Positions 12,801 to 24,800 of a DNA stretch of 64,000 nt are shown here, in pieces. The stretch comes from Apostichopus japonicus. Its lineage: Eukaryota > Echinodermata > Holothuroidea > Aspidochirotida > Stichopodidae. Every line of letters starts with the position of its first letter. Position 1 is the stretch's first letter. Location: assembly GCF_037975245.1 (NCBI RefSeq), contig NC_092578.1, forward strand, positions 2,992,501 to 3,056,500. Reading direction: 5' to 3'. Below the pieces are notes generated by a model that did not search any database, was not told where the DNA came from, and saw only the letters and a program-made list of their open reading frames with translations. The position numbers and the translations under genes were made by a program.

Positions 12801-15800
12801 TCGTTCGTCATACATTCATTTAATGAATGTTCATTCATTAAAATTCATTTATTCAATCGTTCATTCATTCGTCTGTTCGTTATTTCATTCATTCATTCGT
12901 TCGTACGTTATTTCATTCATTCATTCGTTCGTTCATTCGTTTGGTCTTTCGTTCAATCGATCATTCATTCATTCATTCGTCCGTTCGTTATTTCATTCAT
13001 TCATTCGTCCGTTATTTCATTCATTCATTCGTCCGTCCGTTATTTCATTCATTCATTCGTCCGTCCGTCCGTTATTTCATTCATTCATTCATTTATTCGT
13101 TCGCTCATTATTTCATTCATTCAATCGTTCATTCATTCATCCGTTCGTTAATTCTTCCATGCATTCGTTCGCTCATTCCAGCGTTCATTCACTCATTCGT
13201 TCATTCAATTGTTCGTTCGTGATTTTGGTCGCTCATTCACCCATTCATACATTCATCCGTAAATTCATTCATTCATTTTAATTTGGCTGTAAAGTCAACA
13301 TGGATGGATTAAGGGCATAGTCGGAATCTTTGCAGTGATTCTAGCAACCTTATCTGTTTATTTATATTCATTCCTTCAACCATCAATCCACTCATCCATT
13401 CACTAATTTATCCATTCCTTCATATTGTGCTTTGAACTCAGCCTTTAAAGATGCTGATTGTCTCCAGTCTCATAATCATATTCAACGTCAACGGAATTCC
13501 ATAAGATTCACAATTGATTCTTCAGCAAAACGAGAATAAAAAGAACTCGGTTGATCGTGGAATGACTCATGTTCCCCATCGACCCATACCCCCCCCCCCC
13601 CTCGAAAGAAAAGAAAAAGCTAAAGAAAGAAAAAAAAAAAGAAGCATGAGGCTATTTAAGTAATAATGTGTCTCTTCTCTTTTGTCTTCACCTGACCAGC
13701 CTCCTGTAGAGTTTGGACAGGTGAGTGTACATTACCTTCACTGAAAGCAAAAATGTTGAGTATATCCTCGAACCAAGAAAAAAAAAACATAGTGATTGCA
13801 TTTTCTGAAATCTCTGGATTTCTTCAAACATAAATGTCTTTCATACGAAGTAACCAGAGTCTGTGAATCTCTGTAAGAGCAAACCGCGACTGCTTCGGAT
13901 CGGTAATTAAATACATTTTACGAACGCTTCAACTAAATTAATAGTTCCTTTTCACAACTCTTTTTTTTTCAGTCCAAATTTACGAGGGGGTCTGTTCCTT
14001 GACGGAGTTATATTGTTAGGCTGTGCAGATACGACTGCCATATATGATCTTCACGTTTATACCCGTTGTGTCTTGTTGGGAAGAAATCGATCTTACGGTA
14101 TTGCTATGCCCTATTTTCGCTCTTGATTAACACCATCTAAAAGTGCAGTTCAGCGATTGAATAGAAAAAAGACATTGATCTACATGCGGGGTGTTAATGT
14201 ATATATACCGTATATGTACGGGTATGTATATCATGGTACGGTAGCATGCAGTTATATACGGTTTGGGGTACTTCGAGGTGACCAAAAAGATAAATAGCAC
14301 AACCCTCTTTCCCCAACCCTCCTTCCCCACCCCTCCTTCCTCACCCTTCCCTCCCCATTCCTCCTTACCCATCCCTAACGAAAGCAAACACATACACACA
14401 GCAAACTTAAACATGTACATCTGAACAACCTTATCTCATATTCAAGCTCTTTTCGTCTAACCGTAAGTTAAGCTTCCGTTTATAGGGTATCTGCTTTATC
14501 GGGTAACCGTAACATACCCTTCTCAGGAGCCTGATTACACGTTTAACCGTGGCTTACCTTCCTGAGGGATGTGATTACTCGTTTAACCGTAAGTTACCCT
14601 CGTGATGGGAGGTGATTAAATAATCGCTTTACTATAACTTACCCTCCTCAGGTAGTGTGATTGCTCGGTTAACCGTATAAGTTACCCTCGTGATGGGATG
14701 TGATTACATAATCCCTTTACCATAACTTTCCCTCCTCGGGAGATGTGATATCTCGGTTAACCGTAAGTTACCCTCATGATGGGATGTGATTAAATAGTCG
14801 CTTGACCATAACTTACCCTCCTCAGGGGGTGTGATTGCTCGGTTAACCGTCATGATGGGATGTGATTAAATAATCGCTTGACCATAACTTACCCTCCTCG
14901 GGGGGGGGGGTGGGAGTGTGGTTGCTCGGTTAACCGTAAGTTACCATTGTGATGGGACGTGAGTAAATAATCGCTTTACTATAACTTACCCTCCTCAGGG
15001 GGTGTGATTGCTCGGTTAAGATGGTCTCTTCATCGAATAGCTTCCGTTGATACCTGTGATCGTAGTATTCGAGTACCCGACGCTGAATCTTTAAGGGTAT
15101 CCGCCGGTATCGCATATATTCCTTCACCTGGTTGATCTAAGATATAGGACGGGAAACCAATGAAACTAAACTATCTTCCGCAAAAAAGAAGAAGAAAATA
15201 AATGTAAAATTAACTAGTTTTTGCTTGCTTGGGTTGTTGTTTTGTTTTCTTTAAATTACAGTTTCAATGTAAAATATGTAACTTTGTATGGGCCAACGAG
15301 TCCCTAATCAATTGTCCTCACCGACCCTCCTGACCCCCTTCCCCCTAATCGAAGTTTACATGATGATTAATGTTTACCTGAAAATTCAAAAGGGACATAT
15401 CCAAAGACTACCATACAGTCTTATCTCAAAACTTACTGTTGATATATGCATGTATATGGCCAACATATTAAACTTCAAAATCTTGTAATTGTATAAAGCT
15501 CTTAACTTCGATTGAAATGTTGGTTGTCAATTTTTTGCTGACGTCACTACAAAACAGTTTGCCGTAGGCGAGACGTGAATATGTGACATAAAAGAACCTC
15601 AAATGACTGCACTGCCTTACTAGCGACCGACATTTTCGTCAAGTCTTTCGAATGGAACCGGAAAACGAGATTGCTCTACGGAATACCACGAATGCATGGT
15701 AACGTGTTTTCTGTTAACTCTATTGCATGTTTGACCCCGATAGTCATGTAGGTACCTACAAAGTGAGAGCGCATATGAGCGCCGTGACAGGCTCAGACGA

Positions 15801-18800
15801 CATTCATTCATCATGGATTAATAATTTCTATAGAGAATAAATCTGAGTCTGAATAAATGGAAATTGTCATGTTCAAAGTTTAAAACAACGAGAGAGACAA
15901 CTTTAATTTAAAGTCAAGTGATATTTTATTCATAAGTTATAATAACGACAACTCTCGACATTATAGCTGAGGATATATAGCCTAACAGTAACTTTCCTCT
16001 ATACTATAAACACTCAGATTGGGGTAAATCGAGATCGTCCTGTTCCATAGAGAAATAACTTCAAATTCAAATGATACCAAGTCTTGGCTATATAACACCT
16101 ATAATGAAAACAATACTTCTCATATCAGTTTATGTAAGGTTAATATGAAAGAAGCATCATTGCTTTACTTTTCATTTTTTTTTTAAATCTAAACTTTGGT
16201 TTATTGAACTCCATAGATTGATAACACATGAGTACTGTAACCCATACGAAACCCTATGCAGCCCTCGCACGATACGCGATCCAACGACTTACATCAAATC
16301 TTCTTTCTACGTTGATAATTTAGATTACTATAAGTGACAGGGCGTGTCATTTTCAAGGAGAGAGTGTTCCCCCTGCAGACGTTAAATATTTTTCCACTTA
16401 AAAACTTTGAAACATTAGATTTGGATGCATCTTTGATATCTTTATACCTTTTCATTGTATAGTCGTCCAGATGCGTCTACAGAGAGTAAAAGCGTAGACA
16501 TGTTACCGATGAAAAGTGCGTAGAATGATGCCCCCAACACTATACTGAAGGTGGTTGTCCATAGATCGCTTAAGTTTGCTGGAGGAAATCTACCGTAGCC
16601 GATACTCAACATGTGGCACATCGACTTAAAGAAAGACCACGAGTATTGCTCCCATTTTGAAGCATTCTGACGAGTAAAGCAAAGAAACAAGTCAATAATA
16701 AGTTCATTGATTTCATTTGAATTTTTATACTTGACTTATCGCATTGTTTATTTCTTTATTTTTTAATTTGGTTGATATTTTTTCTCATTTGACACGAAAA
16801 TTGATCACCAAGCTACTTTTTTTTTCATTATAACATTTGAATGTAGTTACCATAAGTAACTTACATTAGTATTTTAAGCAAGTGTTTTAATGATATGTCG
16901 TCACATGTGGAACTTGTGTATATTTGACCGTCATATTGAGTTTGCGCACTAAGTGATCCAAGCTGACTCGAAGTAACATGTTATGAATCGCCGTTAATAA
17001 CTCATTTTCCGTAACCGAAGAAAGTTCGACAAGGCAATCGTGGCAATATGATCCCTATACAGGTATCGGTGTACTGACTTAAAAACTACATATATTTTAC
17101 CGCTAAAGGCTTCCGTCATATTTTCAATTACTATAGTTTATTTTAATCACAAAACTTACTTTCAGCCCATTTATCATGACCCAACAATCTTCTGGAAAGT
17201 CTTGGTAGAAAGGAATAAGAAACTGTATACAGCCGTTCCAATGTGAAATTAAGAGAACGATCAACACAAGATGAACGATGCGAATTACAGCTCCTTCAAC
17301 ATTTAAAATCTGTCAAAAGGGTGGGGGGGGGGTGGAAGAGAGAGGAGAGAAAAATAAGTGTTAAGAAACTGTTAAGCTAGGTCTGACCTATCGATCCTAG
17401 CAGGATTTTCTTCAGAGGTGAGAAATCGGGAGATAGTTAATATAAAATATACTTCCTCTTTGCTTTGTAAGAAGCAATTACATTATTCTTTCGTAGATCA
17501 GCCTACACACGGGGTTTTTCTTCTTTGTGAATGTATAGCTCGAACTTATTTCTTTTAGACACTATAGGGTATGTTCAAGCCTACTTGTATATGGCAATCA
17601 TCGAATTGTATACTTTTTTGTGTGTAAATGAATGTATGTATGTAATTTAAGATCCTCCTGCAAGCACGAACCCGCGAATAAGCCATCATTGGCTTATCAA
17701 AACTGCAAGCTGCCCGAAATCAGTCTCTTAGATTCATATTTAACTCTGTAACTGGACGACATACATTAATCTTGGAGTGACTCGAACTCGGGACCTTATG
17801 ATTGAAAGGCACCGGCGTTAACCACTGAGCTAACACTCCTTAAATTTAAAAAAAATGAACTTCCTCACGGGAAAGACCTATAGTTGTGAAATACTCGACA
17901 AGCAAAACGGCATTGTTTAACGATCAGCATAAAATCCTGCAGTAGCGAAAGTCAACCTAAAGTGTGTGTTTGAAAGTACTTACCTCTTCCAGCCTAGACA
18001 CATAGCGCATAAGTCTGGTTAAACGTAGTAGGCGTAATAAGCTGATGACCTTGGCAAGTCTAAAATTGAACAGAATATTACAAAACCAAATAATTTCTTG
18101 CCTTAATCTTTGTTCAATTTGAACAACCCACTCCAAGTGATCTGTAAGAATTCAGTTTATTTAAAGTGGGGGACCGGGGGGGGGTGTAGCGGAGGGAAGG
18201 GGTTGGCGTCGTAATTAGCATATTAAACAGGCTGGTGCCTGCGACAACAATCCCCCTTTATACGTGACCCAACGATAACTACTTTATTAATGTAGAAATG
18301 TTTAGTGATATGAACGTGCGTGCTACAAACCAGGAGTGGGTAAAAAATTGATTGTGTCGGACCACAGAGATTTTTGTTTAACCAATTTACGTACCGCAAC
18401 GCTCAACAATGTATACATACTCCCGTGACAAAAATGCGAGATATTCCATGCTTCAGTTCTACATGCGCAGATTCAAAATGTTTTGGTGATTATATCCTAA
18501 CACAAATAGTGACTATAGGGATCTAAAGACAACTTGCTCCCCTAAGTATACATATTTCATGTTTTTATTGCCATTGATGCAGCATTAAGAAGGTTGTAAA
18601 ACCTCGCGAGCCGCAGAAAAGTGACTCGCGGGCCGCAATTTTGCTCAATTTCGTGGTACAGACTCACCGAAGTACTCTGAAAGCTTTGGCAGTTGCGTCC
18701 AATGTGTTTTCTCCGTTGACAAAGAAGTAAATATAGTCCAGCGGAAATGAGGACAATAGGTCCAAAATAAACCAACCCTTTGCGTAATGGAGGACAATGT

Positions 18801-21800
18801 TCGATCTATCGAGAACAACCTGCCGGATGAAAATAAGAGCAAAGCAGAACAAGAAGAAGATGATGAAGAAGAAGAAGAAGAAGAAGGAGAAGAGGGAGAA
18901 GAAAGAAAAATTGTCTCTCTCAGTCTTGTGGTTACAAAGTGAGATGAGACTGTCACTATTTTACGTCGAAGTGTACTCCTAGCCTACTTTGCATATTACA
19001 ATCAGGACCGCTGAAGTCGTTATTATCAATAACTGATGAGGCAACTGCCTGATGATAACTGAGATTTTTCGGACAATATGTGTTTTGTAAGACAGTGGTG
19101 TTGATATGAACGTCTAACCAAGGGAGGGGAGGGGGGGGGGGGGCAATGACATAACCGGACCCTCTGTTTTGAAGTTTTTCTAAACACTATTATGAGAATG
19201 TAGATAACATTTTCCCCCGGGATCACTAATTATCCCTTGGTCTCGAGGCTGTATATCCCGCCCTTTCATGCCCGCTCTCGTCAGGGATGTTAATGAAAAA
19301 CACTGCGAAATTTGAGTAAATCTGCTGAAAAATGGACTTGTGGTTATGAATGTAAAACAACTTACATGCAACCACAAGCAGTTATTGATATTTCTAATAC
19401 GAAAAATTCGTTTTTTTTTCCTTAACGAAAATAAAAATAGAACGGAAAGAAAATATTTTGTGTTTACCTGATCATGAGTTGCAATTAAGTAACCAGTGAA
19501 GAAATTGAGGATAATATCTATGATAAAGAATGCATCAAAGACGCAATTGACGGCTGCAAACCACGGAACGAATTGGTCACTGAAAAAGGCAATGTTGATG
19601 GGGACGAGTAAGAGAGTTACAGCCATGAGGAACACCATGAGTAGGTCCCAGTACCACCTACGAAAGTAGCCAAAAAAAGAAGAAAAAAAGAGAGAGCACA
19701 GTTGCAATGTTTTCAAAGAATTCCTCTCAGTTTATATTTCAAAGTTATACTTATTATGATCTGAACCATTATATCGAACAAAACAATCATAATGTATGTG
19801 AGCCACATTGCAAATATACTAGATCTTCCTGTTATGAGTATTTATTAATATTAATTTATTAATCGTATTATAGCTAAAGTACCTTTAATTGGTCAGAATT
19901 AAAAGATGTTGAATTAAAGACAAGATCTAACGTGACACACATTTGATCAAATGTAATTTCTGTAATAAAATGATATAAAACTAGCTAAATTGTTTACTTT
20001 ATTCAAGGTAAACATTTCAAGCAAGAAATCATTTCACAAAGAAAAAGAGAAACAATATGACTGCTATGAATGCATTTATAAAACATACATTGTGCTATCC
20101 TCTCAGGATGGACCATATGCCAATTATTATATCACAATATTGGGTATTTTCTCGACAAAAATATAAGAAATTAATTCTTTTAGCATGTGCATGGTAATAA
20201 AATTAATTTATAATTTATTCTTTAGCTTTTATCAATAATTGACCTTTAAAAATTTACCCCACGTGTGGTAAGAAGTTCTTTTCACAAAACATAAGAATAT
20301 TAATTACTTCAGATAACTGCATATCAGAGTAATATATTAATTTGCTTTTTTCCTTGTTTTTGTTTGTTTTTAATCAATAAATGACCCATATACAGATGAT
20401 CTAACATACTGCGAGGGATCATCTAGACAAAGCATTAGAAATTCATTCCTTAACAACATGCATAGTCACATTAATAACTTAGTTTACCTATACGTTTTTT
20501 GCTTTCAAAAAAAGATGGATCATATTCAAATTATATCAATTACTGGAAGGGATCATCTAGACAAAACATTGGAAATTTATTCCTCAATAATATGCATGGT
20601 CACATTAATAACTTAGTTTACCTATATACGTTGTTTTGCTTTCAACAAAAGATGGATCGTATTTAAATAATATCAATTACTATAAGGGATCCCCCTCGAC
20701 AAAACATTAGAAGTTCATTCCTCACTGATCTGCATGTTTTCATTAATGGATTAATTTACCGTTATGTTGTTTTGTTTTGTCAGTAGATGGACCATACACA
20801 AATAATATCATATGCTGTAAGTAAAACCTCGACAAAACAGTAGAAATTTATTCATTTCTCTTTTAGCTAATCCCGTGGATTAAATTTTAAAAGAAAATAA
20901 CAGCAAAGTTCAATGCATTAATTACTTAGAAAAAAGAAGGATCGATATGCTTAAAATAAAGAAATAGGCCCTATAGAACTTCACAGGTACAGATGAAAAA
21001 GGAAAAAAATAATTACATAGCTGGTAAAATCATATCAATAAATTTAAAAACAAATGGTGATTGTAAAAATGATCCTTTACATTCCTGTGTCATTTACTTT
21101 TATGATATTCTGTTTTCGATAGTAGACGAATCATATACAAATGATATCACATATATATACTGTAAGGGATCTTCTCGACAAAAACCTTGGAATTTCATTC
21201 TTCACTTAGCTGCATGATCATATTAACAAATTGATTTAAGGCGTCATGCTGCCTTTCTTGCATCATAGATGACCCATTTCAATCTCACTGATAGAGTAAC
21301 AGAATTTGCCTTTCTACAAAGGTCAGTGTCAGTTTACACAATTTTTGCAACACAAGATAACATTAAAGAGAGCACATGGCAGTAAGGAAAGTTTCACTGA
21401 CCATTCAATCACTTTTCGTGTATGTTTAAGGGAGATTCATGACCGTGTTTAGCTTTTACAGGATTACAATAGATGATGAGTTAGATGATTAATAGCTTCA
21501 ATCGATGTTTTATAGGTCATCTTCAACTTACCAAATTAAATCAAAGCTGATGGAAAAGAAGCTTTTTTTTCTTTTCTTTTCTTCTCCTTTTCCTTTTTCT
21601 TTCTTTTGATCAGCAATAACCACTCTCAATGAATCAGTTGCTAAGACTAATATCAATATCCAAATGGAGTGGTATTTATCTATTTATCAAACGATGCAAA
21701 TTTGTCTGTAGACTTATGTTTATATTAAAATACATTACGTCATTGCCAGCAAAAAATATGAAGTATACAACAATGTAAACAAAAGCAATGATTGTAAGTG

Positions 21801-24800
21801 AGAATTTAGTGAAATGAAGAAAAGTGACTGAAACTATGTACACCGGTAGACCGAGTAATATTTATCTGTGGTCTTCCCTGACAAAACAAGCATGCCATCT
21901 TAACATGTAACTAATGTCTCGTCCTGTATGATCTATACGGAAACCAAAATACTCATCTATCACACTTTAACCACTTTCTGATCGAAATGTTGTCAAATGT
22001 TGACAAATGTTGCCATTAGTTAGAAAACCGTAATGAAACGTATATTACTTTTTGGTGTAATAATTTGTTATTAACTCTATGCTTTACTGGTTAATATTTT
22101 CGTGTATTTGAAAAAAAAAGGAAATAAACCATGTCAATTCAGAGACTACTAAATCCTCAGTAGAAATGATTTACCCTAAACCACTAGATAGTATTAAATG
22201 AGAAAGTGGAAGAAGCAAACTCCACACAGTAATGTCCATAGGGACCTATAATGCACTCGATACACACAGAGAACACAGTAACTACTCTAACTCTTACAGT
22301 TTTGTACCAAAGTTAGAACTGGATCGGTGCTCAGTATAGCATGTGCTATTAGGCTTACAGTAAGAACTGATGATATGTGTAATCCCAACAAATCCAGTTT
22401 GATGCATTTGTTTGGATTATACACATCCTCAGTTCTTACTGTAAGCCTATAGCACATGCTACCGATTAACCATATTTATTAGAACGATTCAGTTTTTACT
22501 GTGGTACAAAAACTTTAAGATTTACAGTAGCTTCTGTTCTAGAGCTGATTTTAGACCGTATTGAGTTTGACTAAATTTTATGTTTTTATTGAAGTATTTT
22601 TTAAATTTTTACCCAATATTATTATAGTGTCCCCCTCCCCGTTCTCATTGATCAACGATTCACTCTGTTATATATAACTTAACTTCCCTCTCCGTTTCCC
22701 AATACCTCCCCAACCCCCTCCCCTATTCCGAATCTTTGACAGAGATTCGTGGGGTCGACATTTAACAGGTTTGGCATAAAGAAGAGAATATGAAATGTAT
22801 TATAGTGATCAAACTTATAGCTCATTCTATGCAGACACATACACTTTCTACCTGTGTGTGTGTGTCTGTGCGTTTGTTTTTCTATCTGACCGAGGAATTG
22901 GACAAAAGAATTCCAGGTCCTCGGTTGTGATTTCTAAAGAATCACCATGTCCTCGGAAGAATTATATTGTATGGGGTATTGTTAAGGTACGTGGATTTGA
23001 ACAATGGAAAATACAATGGGGTCCTCGGTCTGAATGCAAAACAAACATGTTTGTGTGTATGTGTGTGTTTATGCGTGTATGTTTTCTTCAATACGAGTTA
23101 GTAATGTTTCCAGTATAGATTTGTATACTCTATACACTATATGAACTCCACATCTATCATTAAATGTCGTATACATATCTCGACAAGCCATATTAAATTT
23201 GTGACGTCACCAACAAAACCGCTGAAATCATCATATTGAAAATCTTCCCATAGGTATATAATAATCATCCATAATAACAGCATATTCGTCACTAAAATGA
23301 TGTATTCATTGGAGATAGCATACACCGCACGGTTAATGATTTAATTCTTCAGTTTAAATTTACCACGATGCTATAAAATGTAGTAACTTTTGTTAAATGA
23401 AGTTGTTCTTATACCCCATTCTATAATGTTTCCCATTTCGTGTGTCTGTTGTTTCTTCTTCTTATTATTCTAAGTTGTTATTCGCTGACCACGTACCCCA
23501 TTAATGATCCCCTATTATTGATGGACTGTAAACATGACTGTGTACTGAAGACACACTCTAAGAAATATTACGCACATCCATTATTCTGCCTTTCGTCCAC
23601 GAGAGATTCCATTTAAACTTGTGACGTCAGCACAAAGTCATTAGATTCGACACCTGTCTGCGATATACGCTGGTCATGATATATCATAGCATCATCGCAA
23701 ATCTCAAACAAAATACTTTACATGGTCTATATATAGATTGAAAACACGCCATGATATATATGTAGTTATGATCAAAACAAATGCTAAATGGCACTGATAT
23801 AACACTCGACATATACATTTAGTTTATCAGGAGGTCGGCTTACCCTTCTCCATCAGCCTATTGTTCATGAATATGCACGATAAATGATTGTTTTGCATAT
23901 TGTTTCTTAAGTTTTCTTCATGTTGATTATGCATGCATAGCCTACACCTTAAGTTTATCAACTGCAGTTAACGTAATAACATGTTAATATAAGATTTTCT
24001 GTATAACAGGATGTATTAGGTTAATCTGCATAATTAGTTTATAAATATGCACGTAAATAATGTTTTGCTTTCTTATTTTTAAATCAATATTTCTTAAAAG
24101 TGATTAAACCTGAATGCATAGATACAAGTTTTATTAATCAACAATAGGAAAAGTAACATTTTTGGTAATTAATTATATACTCTCATAATTTCAAAGGTTT
24201 AGAATTCACTTGTTGAATTAATTAATGTGACCGGTAGGATTAAATTCACTCTTATCAATCAGTGATTTCATGTCAATTAACGTGAAATTACTGTGAAATT
24301 CATACCCATAATAACACATGTTTTTCTAAACATCTTCGTATACTAGTTTTTCCACCACAGAAATATCTCGCCGCCTTTTCATAAACACCGGGTCGGTATA
24401 TGGAATTGTTTAGTAGACAGAACATCAAAAGATGCTAATTCCATAACTTCCCTAAGTCCAAATTTAAATCCCATTTACTTAGAGATTACTCTTCCTAGGT
24501 GGTCATGACTTTTCTTTGTTTCATTTGTTTTAGTTTTGTTCATTATCTATTGCTTTTTGTCAAGAGGGACTTGCTCGAATAAGCTAAATGCTTCCTCAGT
24601 CCCCTTCCACCACCTTGTAAAAATGTTGTACTGTTGTATATTTGCACCTCAAACTCAATCTATAGTGAGTGGTTTTCACTCTATAAAAGCTAAATCAGTT
24701 AGAATTAACTGTAAGGAGAAGATTGGTATCCACTCTACGAAGTAGTCAAGATTCTGAAAACTCTCAAATATAGTGAATTGTCACTCTTTGGAATTAAGAT

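Noticed and set aside
12555-13281. Long open frames rich in Arg-Ser-Phe-Val or Asn-Glu-Arg-Thr
   Set aside because: The tetranucleotide TTCG repeat is stop-free in every frame on both strands; not genes.
18797-18982. Lys-rich plus-strand frame
   Set aside because: Antisense of the HCN S3 exon acceptor with its CT-rich tract; a GAA-type simple repeat.
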